Part shown: in pieces, positions 17,729 to 26,002 of the stretch
Layout: each line of letters starts with the position of its first letter
Position numbering within the stretch: position 1 is the stretch's first letter
Origin: Gammaproteobacteria bacterium
GTDB taxonomy: Bacteria; Pseudomonadota; Gammaproteobacteria; Arenicellales; Poriferihabitantaceae
DNA: 41,041 bases
Reading direction: 5' to 3'
NCBI GenBank assembly: GCA_026708585.1
Contig: JAPOUQ010000107.1
Location: forward strand, 1-41,041
The notes under the pieces: generated by a model
The model's input: the letters and a program-made list of their open reading frames with translations, nothing else
Told to the model about the DNA's origin: nothing
Database searches by the model: none
Translations under genes and position numbers: made by a program

Positions 17729-18157
17729 TTGCACAGCGTGATTAATAGTCAGCATTTAGCTAGACAAACCGCAGTTCAGGCTCTATATCAGTATAGCTTG
17801 ACTGGACAATCACCATCAGAAATCGAAGACTATTTTATTTTCAACAAAAAATTATCAGGGAAATACCTGCAGTTTTTCTTCTATCTGGTTAGAGGCATTG
17901 CACCGAATACCGAGGATATTGATAAACTATTCGTTCAACATCTTGATCGTGCGAAGCATCAATTGGATCTGGTGACCTTGGCAGTGCTCCGGATTGGCGC
18001 TTTTGAACTGGCTTATCAACCGAACACACCCATGAAGGTAATTATCAACGAAGCGGTTGATCTAGCCAAGGAATTCGGAGCTGAGCAAGGATATAAGTAT
18101 ATTAATGGTGTGTTAGATAAAGTGGCTTGGGAGGTACGGGATAATCAATCAGCCTGA
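17729..18157 (+). CDS. nusB: Transcription antitermination factor NusB
   Basis: A 142-residue all-helical NusB, usual length. It shows the N-terminal ARQTAVQALYQYSLTG, the middle LDLVTLAVLRIGAFEL, and the C-terminal VIINEAVDLAKEFGAEQGYKYINGVLDKVA, which is the family signature. NusB binds boxA RNA with NusE (ribosomal protein S10) for rRNA antitermination. Placement after ribH and before pgpA is typical for gammaproteobacteria. No ATG is available: the start is TTG 17729 or GTG 17738, and no good ribosome site decides between them. Confidence 0.95.
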   Translation: MHSVINSQHLARQTAVQALYQYSLTGQSPSEIEDYFIFNKKLSGKYLQFFFYLVRGIAPNTEDIDKLFVQHLDRAKHQLDLVTLAVLRIGAFELAYQPNTPMKVIINEAVDLAKEFGAEQGYKYINGVLDKVAWEVRDNQSA

Positions 18158-18620
18158 TTTTTCTGATCTGTTCGCTTCACCGGAAAACTTTTTGGCATTT
18201 GGATTTGGTTCTGGTCTAATTCCAACAGCACCCGGGACCGCAGGTAGTCTGTGTGCCGTACCGATCGTGTGGTTAATGGGACAAATAGAGCCAATATTTT
18301 TGTATGGCGTTATCTGTGCAACTAGCATACTTTTCGGAATCAGGATTTGTGAGAGGGCAGGGCAACATCTAGGAAAACATGACCATCCATCAATTGTCTG
18401 GGATGAAATTGTCGGCATGCAAATCACCCTGATCTTAGTTCCCACTACATTTATCAATTTAATGATGGGGTTTTTCTTGTTTCGTTTTCTGGATATAGTC
18501 AAACCCTGGCCTGTGAGTTGGTTCGATAAAAATATTCAGGGTGGTGTGGGTGTAATGTTGGATGATATCGTAGCTGGAGCGATCGCAGCCATAGTGTTGT
18601 ATGGGATCTCCATCCTATAA
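18141..18620 (+). CDS. pgpA: Phosphatidylglycerophosphatase A, apparently with a non-standard start codon
   Basis: PgpA removes phosphate from phosphatidylglycerol phosphate in the inner membrane. The frame shows FLAFGFGSGLIPTAPGTAGSL, HDHPSIVWDEIVGMQ with the metal-binding Asp/Glu, FRFLDIVKPWP and GVGVMLDDIVAGAIAA, with three to four membrane segments. The first usual start codon is TTG 18192, but family similarity begins earlier at SPENFLAFGFG (E. coli has NPWHLLAVGFG). Reading back, no ATG, GTG or TTG occurs before the in-frame TAG at 18114-18116. GGAGG at 18130-18134 lies 6 nt before ATA 18141 and 9 nt before ATC 18144, so one of these may be the start; it would overlap nusB by 14-17 nt. 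Function is secure, start is not. Confidence 0.9.
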   Translation: MINQPDFSDLFASPENFLAFGFGSGLIPTAPGTAGSLCAVPIVWLMGQIEPIFLYGVICATSILFGIRICERAGQHLGKHDHPSIVWDEIVGMQITLILVPTTFINLMMGFFLFRFLDIVKPWPVSWFDKNIQGGVGVMLDDIVAGAIAAIVLYGISIL

Positions 18621-18764
18621 AATTACACGTATTGTTTATCAGGAAAGAAACAACTGACAGAATATTAATCCAATATAAATTAGATTTGTGACTTTTATGT
18701 AGTCGTTATAAAAATATGTTAGATTTGCTTCGGTCTCATTATTGACATTTATATTCTGAACGTT

Positions 18765-19352
18765 ATGTTCGATTTTCAACAACCTGTCCTTAGGACTGAT
18801 ATTTCCGGTATGCCGCTTGAATGGATTGACTATAAGCGTGCTGTGACCCTGATAACTCTCGATCAAGTTGCTTATACATGTGGTGATTTTGAATTATCGA
18901 TCACTGGTGGACGAAATCGAGTTACAGGTGAGCGTAGCATCGTCGAAGTTAACTCGATCATTGCAACCCAAGGGCATTTTCGCTCGACTTCAAACGATGA
19001 ACATTACTATTCACCCCCTTTACACAACCTTCCCTTATTTCAGAGAGATGGCTACCTGTGTTTGTATTGTGGTGATCATTTTCATTACCGGGAGCTTTCT
19101 CGAGACCATGTAACTCCATTTAGTCAAGGTGGTAAGGATGTATGGACAAATGTCGTAACCGCCTGTGTGCGGTGCAATAACTATAAAGCAGGAAGGACAC
19201 CTGAACAGGCGGGCATGAAGTTGCTTGCGATACCATTTACTCCTACCCGTGCTGAATATATATATTTACAGGGCAAACGAATTCTTGCTGATCAAATGGA
19301 ATTTTTAAAATCCCATTTCCCACGAACTAGTCCGTTACGTGATCGAACGTAA
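18765..19352 (+). CDS. HNH endonuclease family protein
   Basis: A 195-residue protein with an HNH nuclease domain in its second half. Motifs are RDGYLCLYCGDHFHYRELSR with a C-x-x-C pair, SRDHVTPFSQGGKDVWTN with the catalytic His and the Asn of the HNH core, and TACVRCNNYKAGRTPEQ with the second zinc C-x-x-C pair. This pattern is common in free-standing bacterial HNH proteins of unknown role, many of them housekeeping in marine proteobacteria. The N-terminal half (about 1-85) is a short beta-rich part I do not recognise. acuI starts 30 bp downstream on the same strand, so it could share a transcript with the DMSP genes, although a functional link is not apparent. Confidence 0.88.
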   Translation: MFDFQQPVLRTDISGMPLEWIDYKRAVTLITLDQVAYTCGDFELSITGGRNRVTGERSIVEVNSIIATQGHFRSTSNDEHYYSPPLHNLPLFQRDGYLCLYCGDHFHYRELSRDHVTPFSQGGKDVWTNVVTACVRCNNYKAGRTPEQAGMKLLAIPFTPTRAEYIYLQGKRILADQMEFLKSHFPRTSPLRDRT

Positions 19353-19382
19353 TTGGGCAATCGAAACAAAAGAGATCATTTC

Positions 19383-20378
19383 ATGACGAAATTTAAAGCA
19401 TTCCGAATAAACAGGTTCGAAAAGGAAATAAAATCGGGCTTTGAAGAAATCACTATTGATGACTTAACTGAAGGAGAGGTTATCGTCCAAGTTGAATGGA
19501 CAGGCATCAATTATAAGGATGTTCTTGCGGCAACTGGTAAAGGTGCAATACTCCGTAAATTTCCTTTAAATGGTGGGATTGACTTAAGTGGAACAGTTAC
19601 TGAATCTTCAGTAACCGAGTTCAAATCTGGAGATAAGGTGCTAGTTTGTGGATGCGGTTTATCTGAAACTGCGGATGGTGGCTATTCGGAATTTGCACGC
19701 ATTAAATCCGGTTGTCTGGTTCCACTACCGGATGGTATGACCACTCGGGAAGCCATGGCTATTGGCACTGCTGGATTTACCGCTGCTATGGCAATTGTAC
19801 GAATGCAGGAAAATCGACAAACACCAGAGATGGGGCCGATTGTCGTTACTGGATCTACTGGTGGTGTTGGCTGTTTGGCAATCGATATGCTGGCATCAAA
19901 CGGTTATGAAGTAGTGGCTTTCACCGGTAAGTCAGATCAGCACTCTTTCCTGAAGGAACTTGGAGCGAGTGAATTTATTGATCGACATACAATTGAGATG
20001 GGTGAAAAGCCGCTTGAGCGCGCAACCTGGGGCGGTGCGATTGATAATGCAGGTGGTAACACTTTAGCTTGGCTTACACGAACAACCAAACCATGGGGCA
20101 ACATTGCATCAATTGGCTTGGTTGATGATTTTCGATTAACGACCACAGTGATGCCATTTATCTTGCGTGGTGTCTCACTTCTGGGAATCAACTCAATTGA
20201 AATGTCCAACGATTATCGATCTATGATTTGGTCGCGTATTGGTCAGGATCTGAGACCCCGCCATCTCGATAAAATCGTTACTCGGACTATTCAGTTCGAT
20301 CAATTGACCGATACCTTCCAGGATTATCTTTCTGGTAATAACACCGGTCGAACAATCGTAAAAATTCAACCCGATTAG
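19383..20378 (+). CDS. acuI: Acryloyl-CoA reductase AcuI (YhdH family quinone-oxidoreductase-like)
   Basis: A 331-residue medium-chain reductase of the AcuI/YhdH family, which reduces acryloyl-CoA to propionyl-CoA with NADPH. Signs are the GroES-like N-terminal domain (VEWTGINYKDVLAATGKG, GGIDLSGTV), the nucleotide-binding VTGSTGGVGCLAIDML, the family's ATWGGAIDNAGGNTLAW and LRGVSLLGINSIEM. No zinc ligands are present, as expected. ATG 19383 preceded by AAAGAGA is preferred over TTG 19353. The stop is 8 bp before dddP, so the two are co-transcribed. Placing AcuI beside a DMSP lyase that makes acrylate is a known arrangement and supports the assignment over generic YhdH. Confidence 0.93.
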   Translation: MTKFKAFRINRFEKEIKSGFEEITIDDLTEGEVIVQVEWTGINYKDVLAATGKGAILRKFPLNGGIDLSGTVTESSVTEFKSGDKVLVCGCGLSETADGGYSEFARIKSGCLVPLPDGMTTREAMAIGTAGFTAAMAIVRMQENRQTPEMGPIVVTGSTGGVGCLAIDMLASNGYEVVAFTGKSDQHSFLKELGASEFIDRHTIEMGEKPLERATWGGAIDNAGGNTLAWLTRTTKPWGNIASIGLVDDFRLTTTVMPFILRGVSLLGINSIEMSNDYRSMIWSRIGQDLRPRHLDKIVTRTIQFDQLTDTFQDYLSGNNTGRTIVKIQPD

Positions 20379-20386
20379 ATTCAATC

Positions 20387-21712
20387 ATGTACGATTCTGC
20401 TATGAGTGCTCTCAGGAGGAGTTTTGAACTCAAGCCTGATAGAACTCCTAATGACAATGACCGAATTGAGATTGGTCCGAGTCCCATAAGTTATGACGAA
20501 TGGTCAAATTTAGGACTTGACTGTCCCAACATACTGGCCCTACGTGAATATCGATTGTCTCGAGTTCAGGAACAACTCAAACTTCATGACTGCGCTGGCA
20601 TTTTACTCTTTGATCCGATCAATGTGCGATATGCGACAGATAGCACAAACATGGTACTTTGGATTACGCACAACTCTGCACGAGCATGTTATATTGCAAC
20701 CGAGGGACCAGTTATATTATTTGATTTTCATAATTGCCAGCACTTGAGTCACCATCTAGAACTGGTTGATGAAATTCGTGATATGACATCATTTTTCTAT
20801 TTCGCAGGTGGAGAAAGATGTGAAGAGAAGGCTGGATTGTTTGCAAGGGAAATACATGGTCTGGTAAGACAATATGGAGGTGGCAATAACCGTGTAGCAA
20901 TCGACAAAATTGAAATCGTTGGCCTACGTGCAATGGAGAAGCAAGGCATTGATGTTCTTGATTATGGTATGGAAATGATGGAGACAGCCCGTGAGATCAA
21001 GAACGAGAATGAACTTAAGGCCATGCGCTGTGCAGTCGCTTCCTGCGAAGCCTCGGTTAAGGAACTTGAACTATCTCTAACACCGGGAATCAGCGAAAAC
21101 GAATTGTGGGCCTATCTGCATTTTGGAAATATTCGCCGAGGAGGGGAGTGGATTGAGACACGCATTTTGTCATCCGGCCCCAGAACGAACCCATGGATGG
21201 CCGAATGTGGACCACGAATCATTCAAGAGGGTGATTTGGTTGGACTCGATACTGACCTTGTAGGGGTATATGGTTATTGTGTCGATATGTCTCGAACATG
21301 GTTAGCAGGTGATACGAAAGCAACCGACAAACAACGTGAGCTTTATTGCATAGCCTATGAACACATTATGGAAAATATGGAACGACTACGTCCAGGACTA
21401 AGCTTTTATGATTTATCGTTTGGTGGTCATCAGCTACCAGAACGATATCGGAAAGAGCAGTACTGTGTTCGGTATCATGGAGTAGGGTTATGTGATGAGT
21501 ATCCGATAATCCCTTATCCGGAGCATTGGGATAAATCCGGATATGATGGAATCTTGAAACCTGGGATGTGTCTGTGTGTTGAGGCCTATATTGGTGAACA
21601 TGATGGTCATGAGGGCGTAAAACTTGAAGAGCAAATTGTGATTACACAAGATGGATACGAACAATTGACAACCTATCCATATGATCCAAAACTAGCACCT
21701 TTAAAGGCATAA
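20387..21712 (+). CDS. dddP: DMSP lyase DddP (M24 peptidase-fold)
   Basis: A 441-residue protein of the M24 peptidase fold that cleaves dimethylsulfoniopropionate to dimethyl sulfide and acrylate. It keeps the DddP hallmarks TPNDNDRIEIGP (20-31), RYATDSTNMVLW (81-92), RRGGEWIETRILSSGPRTNPW (250-270 region) and YHGVGLCDEYP. Metal-ligand positions are all kept: D288, D290, D300, H364, E399 and E414. They show a constant shift of seven from those I recall for roseobacter DddP (D295, D297, D307, H371, E406, E421), and D370 stands where the proposed catalytic base D377 is. Prolidase or aminopeptidase function is much less likely. It forms an operon with acuI. No clear ribosome site lies before ATG 20387; ATG 20402 is an alternative. 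Confidence 0.93.
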   Translation: MYDSAMSALRRSFELKPDRTPNDNDRIEIGPSPISYDEWSNLGLDCPNILALREYRLSRVQEQLKLHDCAGILLFDPINVRYATDSTNMVLWITHNSARACYIATEGPVILFDFHNCQHLSHHLELVDEIRDMTSFFYFAGGERCEEKAGLFAREIHGLVRQYGGGNNRVAIDKIEIVGLRAMEKQGIDVLDYGMEMMETAREIKNENELKAMRCAVASCEASVKELELSLTPGISENELWAYLHFGNIRRGGEWIETRILSSGPRTNPWMAECGPRIIQEGDLVGLDTDLVGVYGYCVDMSRTWLAGDTKATDKQRELYCIAYEHIMENMERLRPGLSFYDLSFGGHQLPERYRKEQYCVRYHGVGLCDEYPIIPYPEHWDKSGYDGILKPGMCLCVEAYIGEHDGHEGVKLEEQIVITQDGYEQLTTYPYDPKLAPLKA

Positions 21713-22021
21713 TTTTCTTCCCTAATAACCCTTAACCCGTGAGTCCTCACAACGACAATAACTAGGCACAAGAGAGGTTATCTGTATTCGTAATGCTAGG
21801 ATCGACAAGCCCGCATGGCTCCAGATATCATGAAACGGTACTTACCTCTTGCGAGTGGTGCTATATGCACCGTGATGTGCAAACAACCAATGTAATTTGG
21901 CCATTCCCTTCGGATTTTCTATTTTCACCGGTAGGCGATCTAAAGAAAAAACCATGAAATATGAAGTGAGTCAATTTTCTCACTAACTCAGTTTACGAGT
22001 GAGACAAACTCAGTGAGCGAT
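21713..22021. terminator. Intergenic region between convergent genes with overlapping dyads, possible bidirectional terminator
   Basis: The dddP gene and the flavoprotein gene converge on this 309-bp gap. Its right end (21966-22018) is dense in CTCAC/GTGAG: TCTCACT (21978-21984) pairs with AGTGAGA (21998-22004), and CTCACT plus AGTTT pair with AAACT and AGTGAG (22006-22017) in a competing larger hairpin. No long U-run follows on either side, so classical rho-independent termination is uncertain. The left 250 bp show no gene or other signal. Confidence 0.4.
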
Positions 22022-23467
22022 TCAAAACCCAATTCGTCTCCAGCTGTGATATTTTTCCAATAAATTCAATACCCACTCCGGCGCATGCGCCTTCTTCCAA
22101 TTACCAGCTGCAAATTTATTGGCTTCCATCCAGGTTGGATAGGAATGAATAGTTCCGAGTATCTTGTTAAGGCCTAAACCATGACGCATGGCCAAAACGA
22201 ACTCAGCGATCAGATCACCGGCGTGTTTGCTAATAATTGTCACACCGAGAATTCGATCTTTATTCGGTACTGTTAATACCTTGATCCAACCCTCTGCATG
22301 ACCATCAGCCTTGGCACGATCAAGTTCAGTTAAGGAGTATGTGGTTACTTCATAAGGTATATGTTTTTCATTGGCCTCTAGTTCATTTAGACCAACTCTA
22401 GCAACTTCAGGATCGGTATAGGTAGCCCAAGGTAATACACTATAATCAGCCTTGAATTTTTTTAACGGGCTAAACAATGCGTTCACTGAAGCATACCATG
22501 CTTGATGGGCGGCAGCGTGGGTAAACTGATAAGGGCCAGTTACATCCCCAACTGCGTAGATATTGCTATATCCAGCCTGCAAATATTCGTTGACCTCAAG
22601 TCGGCGTTGTGGAGTGATAGGAATATTGATCTGATTCAGACCATATCCCTCGATACGTGCTGCTCTTCCTAGAGCGAGTAGTAGCGTATCAAACTCAATT
22701 TCTTCGGCTTTACCTGGACCCTCACAAATTAGAAATTTCGAACCTTCACGATTAATTGTTTTGACAGCTTTGTGAGAGGTCATAATCCGAATGCCTTCAG
22801 TGGCGAATCGTTTCAAAATGTGATTAGAGAATTCAGCGTCTTCACGAATCAGGATTCGATTGGCCATTTCAACCAGAGTTACTTCACTACCAAAACGAGC
22901 GAAACATTGTGCTAGCTCACACCCAATAGGACCACCTCCCAACACCACCATTTTCTTTGGCAATTCGGTAATATTCCAAAGTGTGTCTGAAGTGTAGTAA
23001 CCAGTTTCTTCAAGACCTTCAATCGGGGGAACCAGAGGTTGTGCACCTGCTGCTATAACGATCGCTTTGGCAGTCAAAGTAGCTCCATTGACTTGTACCT
23101 TGTTTTTGGAGAGGATGGTAGCCTCACCTTTGATGACGTCAACACCCAAAGACGTATAACGTTCTACCGAATCATGGGGGCGAATGGAATCAATAACCGA
23201 ATGTACACGTTTCATAATATCGGCAAAATCAAATTCACACTCGGCTTTGCGAATTCCAAAATTTTCCGAATGTTTGATTTCGTGGATATATTTTGCAGAG
23301 GCGATTAATGACTTGGAGGGAACACATCCGGTATTTAGACAATCTCCACCCATTTCACTCTTTTCAATCAGGAAAACCTTCGCTTTTATGGCAGCAGCAA
23401 TATATGCAGTAACTAATCCTCCACTACCTGCACCAATAACGATCAGGTTTGCATCATACTTCTTCAT
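22022..23467 (-). CDS. FAD-dependent pyridine nucleotide-disulfide oxidoreductase (dihydrolipoamide dehydrogenase/mercuric reductase-like)
   Basis: A 481-residue class I flavoprotein disulfide reductase. Seen are the FAD-binding GAGSGGLVTAYIAA (13-26), the redox-active GGDCLNTGCVPSKS (two cysteines four apart), the NAD-binding GGGPIGCELAQCFARFG and the second FAD motif IYAVGDVTG. The C-terminal interface has IHSYPTWMEANKFAAG in place of the IHAHPTLSE of lipoamide dehydrogenase, and no MerA heavy-metal-binding cysteine pair at the end. This variant is usually found with TVP38/TMEM64 proteins, exactly as here: the upstream TVP38 gene overlaps by 14 nt. The electron acceptor is unknown; it is probably not the Lpd of pyruvate dehydrogenase. 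Confidence 0.88.
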   Translation of the reverse strand: MKKYDANLIVIGAGSGGLVTAYIAAAIKAKVFLIEKSEMGGDCLNTGCVPSKSLIASAKYIHEIKHSENFGIRKAECEFDFADIMKRVHSVIDSIRPHDSVERYTSLGVDVIKGEATILSKNKVQVNGATLTAKAIVIAAGAQPLVPPIEGLEETGYYTSDTLWNITELPKKMVVLGGGPIGCELAQCFARFGSEVTLVEMANRILIREDAEFSNHILKRFATEGIRIMTSHKAVKTINREGSKFLICEGPGKAEEIEFDTLLLALGRAARIEGYGLNQINIPITPQRRLEVNEYLQAGYSNIYAVGDVTGPYQFTHAAAHQAWYASVNALFSPLKKFKADYSVLPWATYTDPEVARVGLNELEANEKHIPYEVTTYSLTELDRAKADGHAEGWIKVLTVPNKDRILGVTIISKHAGDLIAEFVLAMRHGLGLNKILGTIHSYPTWMEANKFAAGNWKKAHAPEWVLNLLEKYHSWRRIGF

Positions 23468-24149
23468 TTCCTACGAACCTTTTTCGAATCGCCTTGAGTG
23501 CAAATTTTGCTATATAAGGAAAAACCGCAAGCAATACAAATGACGCAATCAGTGTCGGCGATAATAAACCTTGAACTGAATCAAGTTTTGCAAGTTGAGT
23601 ACCTGCGTTGACAAATACCATGGTGCCCGGTGCCATACCTACTAATGATGCAACAAAAAACACAACAGTGCGAATAGAAGTGAGCCCCATCAGCAGGTTG
23701 ATTGCAAAAAAAGGAATGACTGGAACGAGGCGCATCGAAAAAAGGTATAGCGCACCTTCTTTCTTAAAACTTTCTCTAATCTTCGAGACACGCTCCCCCA
23801 TTTTATTGGCAACCAAATCTTCAAATAGGTATCGAGCTACCAAAAATGCAATTGTGGCTCCAATAGTAGCAGATACAAGAACCACAACACTACCCACAGC
23901 AAAACCAAAAATAGCTCCACCTAACAAAGTCAGTACCAACGCCCCAGGTATTGAAGCAGCCGTACACGAAATGTAAATACCCGCATAGATCAGGACAGTT
24001 AGAAATGGATTCGCTTCGCGATATTCAACCAACGTATCTAATTGTGACTTGATAAATTCGAGGTTTAGATATTTTTCAGGACCTACATAGATCAAGAGGC
24101 TAGCTAGAGCAAAGATAAAGACGATCAGAATAATTTTGCCTTTTGTCAT
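23454..24149 (-). CDS. TVP38/TMEM64 family (DedA superfamily) inner-membrane protein
   Basis: A 231-residue membrane protein with about six membrane segments and the VTT/SNARE-associated domain. The signature ALVLTLLGGAIFGFAVGSVVVL, followed by ATIGATIAFLVARYLF and then a cytoplasmic helix, MRLVPVIPFFAINLLMG, is the family core. Eukaryotic and bacterial relatives act as lipid scramblases or undecaprenyl-phosphate translocases, but a role for this subgroup is not established. It lies between icd and the flavoprotein on one strand, 31 bp after icd and overlapping the next gene, so it is probably in the same transcript. Confidence 0.88.
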   Translation of the reverse strand: MTKGKIILIVFIFALASLLIYVGPEKYLNLEFIKSQLDTLVEYREANPFLTVLIYAGIYISCTAASIPGALVLTLLGGAIFGFAVGSVVVLVSATIGATIAFLVARYLFEDLVANKMGERVSKIRESFKKEGALYLFSMRLVPVIPFFAINLLMGLTSIRTVVFFVASLVGMAPGTMVFVNAGTQLAKLDSVQGLLSPTLIASFVLLAVFPYIAKFALKAIRKRFVGNEEV

Positions 24150-24180
24150 AAAAATATCCGTTTGTTTATGCTATAAAGTA

Positions 24181-25434
24181 TTAAAACTTGTTAATTTTAT
24201 TAATAAGCGCATCTGCAAATTGACTGGTTGACAGCGTGCTAGCGTTTTCCATCAGCCTAGCAAAATCATACGTCACTGTCCGATCATTCATCACTTGAGG
24301 GAAAGATTGGTTGATCAATTCAGCAGCTTCAGTCCAGCCAATGTATTCCAGCATCATTACCCCTGAAAACATCAGAGAGGAGGGATTTACTTTATCCTGA
24401 TTGGCATATTTTGGTGCAGTGCCATGAGTAGCTTCAAATACTGCTATATGGTCTGCCATATTCGCTCCCGGCGCAATGCCAATACCACCGACTTCAGCAG
24501 CTAGTGCATCGGATAAATAATCACCATTTAAATTCATGGTTGCCAAAACATCAAATTCACCCGGACGAAGTTGTAACAACTGAAACATGATATCGGCAAT
24601 TCTGTCGTTGATTAGAATTTTTCCGTCTGGCATCATCCCATCGTAATCATCCCATAGTTCCTGTTCGGTGATGATTTCATCTCTGAATTCCTCTTTGGCA
24701 AGTTCATAGCCCCATCTCATGAAAGCTCCTTCCGTATATTTCATGATATTTCCTTTGTGAACAAGAGTTACGATTTTTCTATTATTATCAATTGCATACT
24801 GAATAGCCTTTCGAACTAATCGGCGAGTACCATGGGGACTAATCGGTTTAATTGCAAGCCCGGCATCCTGAAAAAAGTCGACTCCCATTTCGTCTCGGAG
24901 AAAACAGGCAAGTTTTGCATTTGCTTCTGTACCGCTCTCAAATTCAATGCCGGAGTACACATCCTCGGTATTTTCCCGAAAAATGACCACGTCAACTTCT
25001 TCAGGTCGCTTTAGCGGAGAGGGAACACCTGTATAGTATTTCACAGGTCTAACACAGGCATACAGGTCCATCTCCTGACGCAAGGAAACATTTAATGACC
25101 GGAAACCTCCACCAACAGGAGTGGTCAAGGGGCCTTTGATCGATACAGTAAATTCACGAATTGCATCAAGTGTTTCCTTCGGAAAAAAATCTCCACCATA
25201 AATTCCCGCTGCTTTTTCTCCCATATATAATTCGCACCAATGGACCCGTCTCTTCCCTTGATAAGCTTTTTCAACTGCCGCATTCCATACCCGTAAAGAT
25301 GCCCTCGTAATATCAGAACCGATTCCATCTCCTTCGATATAACCCAAAATTGGGACATTGGGTACATTTAACTTATTGTTGACAATGGAGATTTTGCTCC
25401 CATTTTCAGGGATTTGTATATGCTTGTATGCCAT
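24181..25434 (-). CDS. icd: Isocitrate dehydrogenase (NADP+)
   Basis: A 417-residue NADP-dependent isocitrate dehydrogenase, nearly the same length as E. coli Icd (416). It shows [14 protein letters not shown], the substrate-binding and phosphorylatable loop [19 protein letters not shown] with the serine that AceK modifies in E. coli, [25 protein letters not shown], and the metal-binding Asp of [17 protein letters not shown]. It converts isocitrate to 2-oxoglutarate in the citric acid cycle. The ATG at 25434 has no visible Shine-Dalgarno sequence; the leader is almost pure A and T. It heads the icd, TVP38, flavoprotein operon. Confidence 0.97.
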   Translation of the reverse strand: MAYKHIQIPENGSKISIVNNKLNVPNVPILGYIEGDGIGSDITRASLRVWNAAVEKAYQGKRRVHWCELYMGEKAAGIYGGDFFPKETLDAIREFTVSIKGPLTTPVGGGFRSLNVSLRQEMDLYACVRPVKYYTGVPSPLKRPEEVDVVIFRENTEDVYSGIEFESGTEANAKLACFLRDEMGVDFFQDAGLAIKPISPHGTRRLVRKAIQYAIDNNRKIVTLVHKGNIMKYTEGAFMRWGYELAKEEFRDEIITEQELWDDYDGMMPDGKILINDRIADIMFQLLQLRPGEFDVLATMNLNGDYLSDALAAEVGGIGIAPGANMADHIAVFEATHGTAPKYANQDKVNPSSLMFSGVMMLEYIGWTEAAELINQSFPQVMNDRTVTYDFARLMENASTLSTSQFADALINKINKF

Positions 25435-26002
25435 GATTGAATAATATTTTTATCTAAAAATAGTTTTTTTTAATTTTATCATTCAAAATCTCATATGATG
25501 AAAATAACTTGGAAATAAAGGGTAAATTTGATAGAAGGATGACTGGATGGTTACATTGGTAACGAAATTGGTAAATATAAAATTCCTGCTATTTACAAGA
25601 GCAACTCATCTGCCATGTCAGAAATTCGCCTCACGAACACAAAAAATAGACAAGTGCCTTTTCTCGGTTATCCGAGACATTCAAATCGACTCACTGAATA
25701 CCCTAACACGCTAACGGGAATTTCCAACAATCGTGATATGAGATCACTATTGACTCTGTATGACTCATTCTTATAAGTCAGATCAATTAAGCTTGCACCG
25801 AATAACTTCATTGGTATCAGCACACAAGACAAAGCAAATCGTTTCCGAAACTCAAAAATAAGTGAGGGTCCATCATACTTATTGAAGGGCGTAAAAAAGA
25901 ATCTTTTCACAAATCAATTTCCAATGCATCTTATGAAGCATGGCCTGGTGAAAGTGTGGCTCCAGAAAGCATGTTGCTTTTTATCATAAAAGGCTAGTCG
26001 GT
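25435..26002. other. 568-bp intergenic region upstream of icd
   Basis: This region holds the icd promoter on its left side, marked by a poly-A/T leader at 25440-25490. The rest shows no recognised gene. An 80-codon minus-strand ORF (25668-25910) has no recognisable motif and no ribosome site. A short dyad, TGACT with AGTCA around 25759-25779, is too weak to call. The downstream end of the cysteine-desulfurase-like gene is at 26003, with no obvious terminator. Confidence 0.4.

Noticed and set aside
20387-21712. Xaa-Pro dipeptidase or creatinase
   Set aside because: The M24 fold is shared, but DddP-specific motifs and ligand spacing are fully kept.
25668-25910. 80-codon minus-strand ORF upstream of icd
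   Set aside because: No motif, no ribosome site and composition like non-coding DNA.
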